NCBI GenBank assembly: GCA_015066665.1
Contig: SVNX01000020.1
Span: 1 to 44,240, forward strand
Direction: 5' to 3'
DNA: 44,240 nucleotides
Origin: Ruminococcus sp.
GTDB taxonomy: Bacteria > Bacillota > Clostridia > Oscillospirales > Ruminococcaceae
In this document: positions 16,911 through 23,770 of the stretch, one piece after another
Layout: the number at the start of each line of letters is the position of its first letter
How positions within the stretch are numbered: position 1 is the stretch's first letter
The notes under the pieces: model-generated
Told to the model about the DNA's origin: nothing
Database searches by the model: none
The model's input: only the letters and a program-made list of their open reading frames with translations
Program-made: the position numbers and the translations under genes

Positions 16911-16939
16911 TTGCATTCTTCATCGCCATGTGATATAAT
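16911..16939 (+). promoter_or_regulatory. Promoter of metG
   Basis: TTGCAT (16911-16916), a 17-base spacer and TATAAT (16934-16939) preceded by TGA. The leader to the start codon is only about 32 bases, so no T-box or S-box is present. Confidence 0.82.
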
Positions 16940-16977
16940 AGGATAGATAACCCCTATAAAGGAAAGGATTGTAAGCT

Positions 16978-19011
16978 ATGTCAGATAAGAACAACATGCC
17001 TGAAGGCAAGAAGCAGAAGGCATTTGAAATTCCCCGTCCGGAATTCCCCAAGCGTGCTGTTGTCACAGCCGGTATGCCCTACGGCAACAAGGAGCTGCAC
17101 TTCGGCCATGTGGGCGGTATGATGGTATTTGCCGATACCTATGCCCGCTTCCTGCGTGACCGCATCGGCAAGGAAAACGTCATCTTCGTCAGCGGTACCG
17201 ACTGCTATGGTTCCCCCATTGCAGAGGGCTGGCGCAAGAAGGTCGCCGACGGCGAGTTTGAAGGCTCTCTCGTGGATTTCGTGACCAGAAATCATGAAAA
17301 GCAGAAGGCCACCCTCAAGGATTATGCCATTTCTCCCAATCTCTTTGCAGCCTCCGGTCTCGGCAGAAGCAAGGAGATCCATGCGGAATACACACTTGAA
17401 TTTCTGAATGCCCTTCACAAAAAGGGACAGCTGAACAAGATCACCACCATGCAGTTCTTTGATGAGAAGGCTGGTGTGTTCCTCAACGGCCGCCAGGTTG
17501 TCGGCAAGTGCCCCGTAGAGGGCTGCTGCTCTGAAAAGGGCTATGCGGATGAATGCGACCTCGGCCATCAGTATATGCCCGAGAATCTGCTCAATCCCGT
17601 CAGCACTCTGACCGGCGAAAAGCCCGTAATGAAGCCCGTTGTCAACTGGTACTTCAAGCTGCGCGACTATGAAAAGCTCCTGCAGGACTGGGTATCTGTA
17701 ATGCAGAAGGACAAGTCCATCCGTCCGGTTGTACACAAGACCATCTCCGAATTCCTCAAGCCGCCGGTGATCTATATCAAGCGTGAATTCGAGGAGACCT
17801 ACTTCTCCCTGAAGGACAGCATGCCTGCCCACAATTATCTGGAGGAGAAGAAAAAGCCCTCCTTTACCATTGAATTCGAGAATCTGCCCGACTGTGATAC
17901 CGCCTGCCGCATTCTCACAGAAAACGGCATCCGCTACCGTACCGGCAAGACACTTGTTCCCTTCCGTCTGACCGGCAACATTGAATGGGGCGTGCCCGCA
18001 CCGAAGTTTGAAGAGGGCGGCGAAGATCTGACCGTATGGGTATGGCCGGAATCCCTCTGGGCACCGATCTCCTTCACCAAGACCTATCTGGAAGAGCAGG
18101 GTGCTGCCGCAGATGCATGGAAGTCCTACTGGTGCAGCAAGGAAGCCAAGGTATACCAGTTCATCGGACAGGACAACATCTATTTCTACGGCATTGCCGA
18201 GCCCGCCATGTGGATGGCACAGCAGGCAGCGGAAACAAAGACCGCTGATCCCGCTGAGGGCGAACTCCAGCTGCCCACCATCGTGGCAAACCACCACATC
18301 CTCTTCCTCGACAAGAAGGCTTCCAGCTCCGGTGCTGTCAAGCCTCCGATGGCGGATGAACTGCTGAACCACTACACCCCTGAGCAGCTGCGTATGCACT
18401 GGCTGGGTCTGGGTCTGGGTCAGCGTTCCGTAAGCTTCATGCCCAAGCCCTACAATCCGGATGCTAAGCCTGAGGATGCCGATCCTGTTGTCAAGGACGG
18501 TCTGCTGCTGTCGAATGTTTACAACCGCATGATCCGTACGGCATTCTACACCACACAGAAGGAATTTGACGGCATTCTGCCCGACCTTAGCCCTGAAGAG
18601 AAGTTCCTTGCCGAGGCCAAGAAGGCAGTTCTGGACTTTGAGCGTCATATGTCCAAATTTGCCTTCCATCAGTGCACCTATGTCCTTGACAGCTATATCA
18701 GAAACGGCAGCAAGTACATGGCCAAGGCACTGAGTGCGGACAGCGGCACGCCTGAAGAGAGAAAGCAGGCACTGGCAAATCTGTTCTATATGATCCGTAT
18801 CACAGCCATTCTGCTGCATCCGATGGCACCGATTGGTACAGAAAAGCTGCAGGAATATCTGCAGGTTGATGACCGTATCTGGAGCTGGGAGACGATCTTT
18901 GAACCGGTGAACTACTTTGTCGGCGAGAACCATCAGCTGAAGTTCCTGCCACCGAGAACCGACTTCTTTACAAGACATGAAAGTCAGTTTGCAGCGGGTG
19001 GGGAGGAATAA
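16978..19011 (+). CDS. metG: Methionine--tRNA ligase with degenerate KMSKS loop
   Basis: A protein of 677 residues, a class I aminoacyl-tRNA synthetase of the methionyl type. The HIGH motif is HFGH (41-44). A zinc-knuckle insertion follows (C178, C183/C184, C193, with H197), then ENLLNP and VNWYF segments as in E. coli-type MetRS, an FIGQDN segment, and an alpha-helical anticodon domain. The second signature, normally KMSKS, reads KASSS (447-451): the second lysine is replaced by Ser450. The C-terminus lacks a clear EMAP-II tRNA-binding domain. It should charge tRNA-Met, but the altered loop raises the option of a lineage variant or a second, specialised copy. It is a single-gene unit with a strong terminator. 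Confidence 0.85.
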   Translation: MSDKNNMPEGKKQKAFEIPRPEFPKRAVVTAGMPYGNKELHFGHVGGMMVFADTYARFLRDRIGKENVIFVSGTDCYGSPIAEGWRKKVADGEFEGSLVDFVTRNHEKQKATLKDYAISPNLFAASGLGRSKEIHAEYTLEFLNALHKKGQLNKITTMQFFDEKAGVFLNGRQVVGKCPVEGCCSEKGYADECDLGHQYMPENLLNPVSTLTGEKPVMKPVVNWYFKLRDYEKLLQDWVSVMQKDKSIRPVVHKTISEFLKPPVIYIKREFEETYFSLKDSMPAHNYLEEKKKPSFTIEFENLPDCDTACRILTENGIRYRTGKTLVPFRLTGNIEWGVPAPKFEEGGEDLTVWVWPESLWAPISFTKTYLEEQGAAADAWKSYWCSKEAKVYQFIGQDNIYFYGIAEPAMWMAQQAAETKTADPAEGELQLPTIVANHHILFLDKKASSSGAVKPPMADELLNHYTPEQLRMHWLGLGLGQRSVSFMPKPYNPDAKPEDADPVVKDGLLLSNVYNRMIRTAFYTTQKEFDGILPDLSPEEKFLAEAKKAVLDFERHMSKFAFHQCTYVLDSYIRNGSKYMAKALSADSGTPEERKQALANLFYMIRITAILLHPMAPIGTEKLQEYLQVDDRIWSWETIFEPVNYFVGENHQLKFLPPRTDFFTRHESQFAAGGEE

Positions 19012-19019
19012 GAGAATAA

Positions 19020-19047
19020 AAAAGCAGCCCTTCGGGCTGCTTTTCTT
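19020..19047. terminator. Bidirectional terminator between metG and asnA
   Basis: A perfect 11-bp stem AAAAGCAGCCC/GGGCTGCTTTT (19020-19030, 19034-19044) has a three-base loop, an A-tract before it and T-runs after it. It serves convergent genes. Confidence 0.92.
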
Positions 19048-20058
19048 TTACAACAGTACAATCCCCTTCTCAGCGCACGTTTCCATCATTTCAGAAGGCC
19101 AGACGGATGCCTGGACTTCGCCGATGTGTGCCTTTTCCAGCAGCAACATGCACAGGCGGGACTGGCCGATGCCGCCGCCGATGGTCAGGGGCAGTGTGCC
19201 TTCCTGAATCATGCGGTGATAATCATACTGGTAACGATCGAGCGCGTCACGCTCCTCAAGCTGCTTCTGCAGGGATGCTGCATCGACGCGGATACCCATG
19301 GAAGAAATCTCCAGTGCGTTGTCCAGCACATCGTTCCAGAACATGAGGTCACCGTTCAGACTCCAGTCATCATAGTCAGGGGCTCTGCCGTCATGCGGTG
19401 CACCGCTTTTCAGCTTGCCGCCGATCTGCATGATGAAGACTGTGCCATGCTCCTTGGTGATCAGGCGCTCACGCTCCTTGGCAGGGAGATCCGGATACAG
19501 ATCCTCAAGCTCCTGGGAGGTGATGAAGAACGGTGTGTCACAGATGGTGCGCTTCAGTTCGGGATAACGCAGGCTCACCTTGCGCTTGGTATAGGCAATG
19601 GCCTTGACGATGGCGCTGACAGTTGTCTTGAGAAACTCCAGATTCCGGTCCTCGGCAGTGATGACCTTTTCCCAGTCCCACTGATCGACGAAGATAGAAT
19701 GGATATTGTCCGTATCATCATCGCGGCGGATGGCATTCATGTCCGTGTAGATGCCTTCACCGGCATTGTAATGGTAACGGTACAGCGCCATTCTCTTCCA
19801 CTTGGCGAGGGACTGCACCACCTCGGCATCGGTTTCGATCTCCTTGATGGAGAACTCCACCTTGCGTTCGATGCCGTTAAGGTCATCGTTGATACCGCTG
19901 CCCTTGCGGACAAGCAGGGGGGCTGTCACACGATCCAGTGTCAGCGCAAAGGACAGCGCCTGCTGGAAAATGTCCTTGATATACTTGATGGCATGCTGGG
20001 TTTCCCGAAGTGTCAGTGCGGATTTGTAATCCTCGGGAAGGTACAGGGTTCTTGACAT
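19048..20058 (-). CDS. asnA: Aspartate--ammonia ligase (ammonia-dependent asparagine synthetase)
   Basis: A protein of 336 residues, the usual AsnA length. The fold is related to class II tRNA synthetases. Family-typical parts include LxxTQxAIxxIK near the start, APLLV, GxNDDLNGxER, VDQWDWEK, and the C-terminal LTIGGGIGQSRLCMLLL. It makes asparagine from aspartate, ATP and ammonia in the cytosol. The start at 20058 has GAGGTGG upstream. It lies 37 bases after asnS, so both genes answer to the Asn T-box at 21507-21772. Synthesis and charging of asparagine are thus induced together when tRNA-Asn is uncharged. Confidence 0.96.
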   Translation of the reverse strand: MSRTLYLPEDYKSALTLRETQHAIKYIKDIFQQALSFALTLDRVTAPLLVRKGSGINDDLNGIERKVEFSIKEIETDAEVVQSLAKWKRMALYRYHYNAGEGIYTDMNAIRRDDDTDNIHSIFVDQWDWEKVITAEDRNLEFLKTTVSAIVKAIAYTKRKVSLRYPELKRTICDTPFFITSQELEDLYPDLPAKERERLITKEHGTVFIMQIGGKLKSGAPHDGRAPDYDDWSLNGDLMFWNDVLDNALEISSMGIRVDAASLQKQLEERDALDRYQYDYHRMIQEGTLPLTIGGGIGQSRLCMLLLEKAHIGEVQASVWPSEMMETCAEKGIVLL

Positions 20059-20095
20059 AAATACCACCTCATTCTTAATTTGATCGGTGCGTTGC

Positions 20096-21466
20096 TTATC
20101 GGATGGAACCAACGGTTCTGGGATAGAGAATCACGTCGCGGATGTTGGACACGCCTGTCACATACATAATCAGTCTCTCGAAGCCCAGACCGAAGCCGCC
20201 GTGCGGTACGGAACCGTACTTTCTCAGGTCGAGATAATCTGTGTAGAGATCCAGATTCATGCCGCGCTCGTTCATGGCAGCCACCAGCTTGTCATAATCT
20301 GCCTCACGCTCACTGCCGCCGATGATCTCGCCAACACCGGGAACCAGCAGGTCAACTGCGGCAACGGTCTTGCCGTCGGCATTCTGCTTCATATAGAAGG
20401 ACTTGATTTCCTTGGGATAATCGGTCACGAATACAGCCTTCTGGAATACCTTCTCAGAGATATAACGCTCATGCTCAGTCTGGAGGTCGCAGCCCCATTC
20501 TACAGGATATACGAACTTCTCGCCGGACTCCTGCAGGAGACGGATGGCTTCTGTATAAGTCACAGTCGCAAACTCGTGGGAGATCAGTTCTTCAAGTCTT
20601 GCGATGATGCCGTTTTCGAAATGTGCATCGAAGAACTTCATCTCATCGGGGCATGTTTCAAGCACGGTGCGGATGACGGTCTTGATCATGTCCTCAGCCA
20701 CCTCAATGACATCGGGCAGCTCTGCAAATGCAATCTCCGGCTCCACATGCCAGAATTCGGCCAGATGCTTGGGGGTGTTGCTGTTCTCGGCACGGAAGCT
20801 GGGGCCGAAGGTGTAGATCTTACCCATGGCCATGGCAGCCACTTCGCCCTCAAGCTGGCCGGATACGCTCAGGCCTGCCTTCTTGCCAAAGAAATCGTCC
20901 GCATAGTACGCTTCCTCATTCTTGTATTCTGTGGAATAACCGATTGTGGTCACCTGGAACATTTCGCCGGCGCCCTCACAGTCGCTGCCGGTGATGAGAG
21001 GCGTATTGATATACACATAGTTGTTGTCCTGGAAATACTTGTGAATGGCCTGTGCCATTACGGAACGGACTCTCTGCACTGCATTGAAGGTGTTGGTTCT
21101 GCCTCTCAGGTGGGGCATGGTACGCAGGAACTCAAGAGTGTGACGCTTCTTCTGCAGCGGATACTCGGGGGGGCAGGTACCGAGCACAGTGATGGCTGTG
21201 GCATTGATTTCCACAGAGCCCTGACGTGCCTCAACAACCTCACCCTCAACCTTCAGGGAGGTTCCCAGATGAAGGGCCGGCTCGTAGTCGATGTCGGATG
21301 CCTTATCCACAACGATCTGCAGATGCTTGAGGGAGGTGCCGTCATTCAGTTCAATGAAGGCCACATTCTTGGAATTTCTCGCAGTTCTTACCCAGCCGCA
21401 GACGGTCACGTTCTGACCGATGAACGCAGGATTGCTGAATACAGCTTTGATGTCAGTATGCTTCAT
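20096..21466 (-). CDS. asnS: Asparagine--tRNA ligase
   Basis: A protein of 456 residues, a class IIb synthetase. Residues about 15-100 form the OB-fold anticodon domain (VTVCGWVRTARNSKNVAFIELND). The catalytic domain shows motif 2 as FRAENSNTPKHLAEFWHVEPE and motif 3 as GLGFERLIMYVTG. The start at 21466 has AAGGAAG upstream and lies directly after the T-box terminator. A T-box with an AAC specifier supports asparagine rather than aspartate as substrate. It is the first gene of the asnS-asnA operon. The presence of AsnS means this organism need not rely only on the amidotransferase route to Asn-tRNA. Confidence 0.96.
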   Translation of the reverse strand: MKHTDIKAVFSNPAFIGQNVTVCGWVRTARNSKNVAFIELNDGTSLKHLQIVVDKASDIDYEPALHLGTSLKVEGEVVEARQGSVEINATAITVLGTCPPEYPLQKKRHTLEFLRTMPHLRGRTNTFNAVQRVRSVMAQAIHKYFQDNNYVYINTPLITGSDCEGAGEMFQVTTIGYSTEYKNEEAYYADDFFGKKAGLSVSGQLEGEVAAMAMGKIYTFGPSFRAENSNTPKHLAEFWHVEPEIAFAELPDVIEVAEDMIKTVIRTVLETCPDEMKFFDAHFENGIIARLEELISHEFATVTYTEAIRLLQESGEKFVYPVEWGCDLQTEHERYISEKVFQKAVFVTDYPKEIKSFYMKQNADGKTVAAVDLLVPGVGEIIGGSEREADYDKLVAAMNERGMNLDLYTDYLDLRKYGSVPHGGFGLGFERLIMYVTGVSNIRDVILYPRTVGSIR

Positions 21467-21506
21467 ACAAATACTTCCTTTCTGAATTGATTTATGCAGA
21501 GGGGCA

Positions 21507-21772
21507 TAAAAAAATACCCCTGTCCTCTGAAAAATAGGACGGGATACCCGTGGTGCCACCTAAATTACCGCATTGCGGTCACTTACGCTCTCTGTTGAAG
21601 CGTTTCCGTTTAACGCACGGTCTACGGCGCCCCTACTGATCACAGATGTGAGGTTCAGATTGCTGCTCGGGAGTGTTATTCGCAAGGGCTCTGCTGCGTG
21701 GTTTTCACTATCCCACACTCACTTTGAGTGAGCTCCCCTGTTACTTCTCTCCGTCAGGGCATTTATTGAATA
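21507..21772 (-). promoter_or_regulatory. T-box leader (tRNA-Asn) of asnS-asnA
   Basis: On the minus strand the conserved core GGTGGCACCA lies at 21551-21560, within AATTTAGGTGGCACCACGGG. Downstream, the terminator stem pairs ATACCC-GTCCT with AGGAC-AGGGGTAT (21514-21547) and ends in TTTTTTT. Stem I opens with GGGGAG and closes with CTCCC; its specifier bulge contains AAC (21675-21677), an Asn codon. Uncharged tRNA-Asn should stabilise the antiterminator and let transcription go on into asnS and asnA. Confidence 0.92.
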
Positions 21773-21778
21773 TGCTTT

Positions 21779-21807
21779 ATTATAGCATGTTTTCGCACGT
21801 TTGTCAA
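21779..21807 (-). promoter_or_regulatory. Promoter of the asnS-asnA operon
   Basis: The minus strand has TTGACA (21802-21807), a 17-base spacer and TATAAT (21779-21784) preceded by TGC. It starts the T-box leader. Confidence 0.9.
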
Positions 21808-21865
21808 GGATTTTTTTCTGTTCCAGGGCAATCGCCTACAGAATCTTTTATAAGACATTGGTTTC

Positions 21866-21936
21866 AAAAGGCGACAGCCTTTGCCGGTGCCGGTGCGGAG
21901 CACCGGCTCAAAAGCCCCCTCCCCTTGGGGAGGGGG
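21866..21936. repeat. Chain of three GC-rich hairpins, intergenic repeat
   Basis: Three stems follow one another: AAAGGC/GCCTTT (21867-21882), GCCGGTG/CACCGGC (21889-21907), and a 10-bp CCCCCTCCCC/GGGGAGGGGG (21915-21936). A G-rich tail (GGTTAGGGGGTGGGGG) comes after them. There is no ORF and no T-run. The 616-base gap 21467-22082 consists of the T-box, this element and two divergent promoters. The AGGCGACAGCCT core is shared with the centre of the MITE-like element at 14852-15013, so both may belong to dispersed repeat families. Confidence 0.55.
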
Positions 21937-22020
21937 TTAGGGGGTGGGGGAAATTTTGCATGACTAATGATTCAAAAGAGATTTCCCTGCACTCCCCCAT
22001 AGCAATTGCTTAAAAAATTC

Positions 22021-22049
22021 TTGCATCCTGTTCCATTTTATGCTATACT
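22021..22049 (+). promoter_or_regulatory. Promoter of the methyltransferase operon
   Basis: TTGCAT (22021-22026), a 17-base spacer and TATACT (22044-22049) preceded by TGC. It is a near copy of the promoter at 4429-4457, including the region just downstream of the start site. Confidence 0.78.
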
Positions 22050-22082
22050 ATAACTAAAGAATCCACATAGAAAGGGAATCCT

Positions 22083-22661
22083 ATGAAACGAATGAATTCC
22101 TTCAGTGCCCTCGACATCATCAATCGTGTGATCGATGAAACCGTGCATGAGGGCGATCTCTGCATCGACGCCACCGCAGGACGGGGCTTCGATACGCTCC
22201 ATCTCTGTCAGCTTGTGGGCGACAGCGGCCATGTAACCGCCTTCGACATCCAGCAGGCAGCCATTGACAGCACGCAGGCACTCCTTGAAAAACATGCCGT
22301 TGCGCATCGTGCCGATGTACGTTTACAGAGTCACAGCGAGATGGACACCCTCTTTGCACCGGAGAGTGTTTCCCTCATCTGCTTCAATTTCGGCTGGCTC
22401 CCGAAAGGTGACCACACCATCAACACCAAAAAGGAAACCAGCATTGCAGCAATTGAAAAAGGGCTTTCCCTTCTGAAAAACGGCGGCATCATGACGCTTA
22501 TCATCTATTACGGACGGGAGACCGGCTTTGAGGAACGTGATGCCATCCTGGCCTACCTTCCCACGCTTGACCACACCCGCTATACCGTGGTCGAAATGCC
22601 GTTTGTGAACCGTCCCAACTGTCCGCCCATCCCGATTGTCATCATCAAGGACAGCATTTAA
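22083..22661 (+). CDS. mnmM: SAM-dependent tRNA methyltransferase, YtqB/MnmM family
   Basis: A protein of 192 residues, typical for the family. The SAM site is DATAGRGFDTLHL (motif I, near 28-40; many relatives read DATAGNGxDT). The family hallmark FNFGWLPKGDHTINTKKETS follows, then a GGIMTLIIYYG strand and a VNRPNCPPI C-terminus. B. subtilis YtqB (MnmM) adds the methyl group in the last step of mnm5s2U synthesis at tRNA position 34, and the same role is likely here. AAAGGGA precedes the start. The next gene begins 12 bases after the stop, so it heads a three-gene operon. Confidence 0.87.
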   Translation: MKRMNSFSALDIINRVIDETVHEGDLCIDATAGRGFDTLHLCQLVGDSGHVTAFDIQQAAIDSTQALLEKHAVAHRADVRLQSHSEMDTLFAPESVSLICFNFGWLPKGDHTINTKKETSIAAIEKGLSLLKNGGIMTLIIYYGRETGFEERDAILAYLPTLDHTRYTVVEMPFVNRPNCPPIPIVIIKDSI

Positions 22662-22673
22662 GAGGAGGCCATC

Positions 22674-23108
22674 ATGTATCTGAACGAACTGAAAACCGGC
22701 ATGCAGCTCACCACGAAAAGCATTACGGTGGACAAATCCCGCATGCTTGCCTTTGCAGAAGAATTCAATCCCGCCCCGATTCACACGGACGAAGACTATG
22801 CTGCTTCTACAAAATTCGGGCAGCTGCTCTCACCGGGCATGTTCAGCTTTCTGCTCGTGTGGGCCAAATACATCGAGCAGGATTTTTTCGGAGATGCACT
22901 CATCGCCGGCAAATCCACAAAGGTGGAGTGGGATGCGCCCGTTTTTGCCGGTGACACGCTCACCGGCCATGCAGAAATCATCGACATCATCCCTCGAAAT
23001 GCACGCAATGGCATTGCAGTACTTGCACTTGACGTATGCAATCAGAACGGTGACACTGTTCTGCGCAGCGTGACCGAGGCTGTGGTGCGATGCAGTCCCA
23101 ATCCCTAA
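22674..23108 (+). CDS. MaoC-like hotdog-fold protein
   Basis: A protein of 144 residues. The pattern FNPAPIHTDEDYAxxTKFGQLLSPGMFSF is the hydratase signature of MaoC/FabZ-type hotdog enzymes. The usual catalytic pair is Asp and His in DxxPxHxD. Here the aspartate is replaced by N32, while H37 and D39 remain. It may therefore be a weak or altered (R)-enoyl hydratase, or a binding protein. AGAGGAGG lies close to the start. It sits between a tRNA methyltransferase and a kinase-like gene, with gaps of 12 and 13 bases. No fatty-acid gene is near, so its substrate remains open. Confidence 0.85.
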   Translation: MYLNELKTGMQLTTKSITVDKSRMLAFAEEFNPAPIHTDEDYAASTKFGQLLSPGMFSFLLVWAKYIEQDFFGDALIAGKSTKVEWDAPVFAGDTLTGHAEIIDIIPRNARNGIAVLALDVCNQNGDTVLRSVTEAVVRCSPNP

Positions 23109-23121
23109 AGGAGGTATACCT

Positions 23122-23736
23122 ATGAGAATTATTACAGTCAGCCGTGAATTCGGCAGCGGCGGCCGTGAAATCGGCAAGCGTCTTGCGGATATCATGGGCA
23201 TGGATTACTATGACAGAGAAATCCTCAGTGCCATTTCCGAGAAGACAAAGCTCGACGAGCACTATATCGAAAACACCCTCAACGATGGGCTGTTTTTTCA
23301 TTTCCCGCTGACCTTTGGACGTACTTTCGGCTATATGCCGGACGAAACGAGTACTTCCTCCCTGCTTGCCCAGCAGCACCGCATCATCCGTGAAATTGCG
23401 GAAAAGGGACGGGACTTCATCATTGTCGGACGCAGTGCGGATGTGATCCTGAAGGAATTTGCACCGTTCAATGTGTTTGTCTATGCCGACCAGGCCGACA
23501 AGATCCGCCGGTGCCGTGAACGGGGCGAGCATGTCAACGCCACGGACAAGGAAATCATCCGCCAGCTCAAGCGCATCGACCGCAGCCGTTCGGAATGCCA
23601 TGCACTGGTTTCAGGTGAAAAATGGGGTGAAAAGTCCGGCTATCACCTCTGTGTGAACACTTCCGGCACGGACATCCGGAGCATCACACCGCTTGTAGCG
23701 GAATTTGCCAGACAGTATTTTGTGAAAAATAAGTAA
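23122..23736 (+). CDS. Cytidylate-kinase-like P-loop protein
   Basis: A protein of 204 residues of the Cytidylate_kin2 type. The phosphate-binding loop is GSGGREIGKRLA (11-22), following ITVSREF. An IIVGRSAD segment and a lid with RRCRERG and RIDRSR complete the kinase layout. This family is common in Clostridia as a stand-alone gene and is distinct from canonical Cmk; the substrate is not established. AAGGAGG precedes the start. It is the last gene of a three-gene operon and ends at a strong terminator. Confidence 0.87.
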   Translation: MRIITVSREFGSGGREIGKRLADIMGMDYYDREILSAISEKTKLDEHYIENTLNDGLFFHFPLTFGRTFGYMPDETSTSSLLAQQHRIIREIAEKGRDFIIVGRSADVILKEFAPFNVFVYADQADKIRRCRERGEHVNATDKEIIRQLKRIDRSRSECHALVSGEKWGEKSGYHLCVNTSGTDIRSITPLVAEFARQYFVKNK

Positions 23737-23738
23737 AA

Positions 23739-23770
23739 AAGTGCCCCCATTCGGGGGCACTTACATTTTT
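23739..23770. terminator. Bidirectional terminator
   Basis: A perfect 10-bp stem AAGTGCCCCC/GGGGGCACTT has a four-base loop, an A-run before it and TTTTT shortly after. It lies between the convergent kinase-like and ABC transporter genes. Confidence 0.9.

Noticed and set aside
16981-18978. A 665-codon open frame antisense to metG, and similar ones antisense to the mutase (1747-2871), asnS (20087-21490) and the ABC genes (24141-27225)
   Set aside because: All mirror strongly supported genes and read as random protein; such long shadows recur throughout this window.
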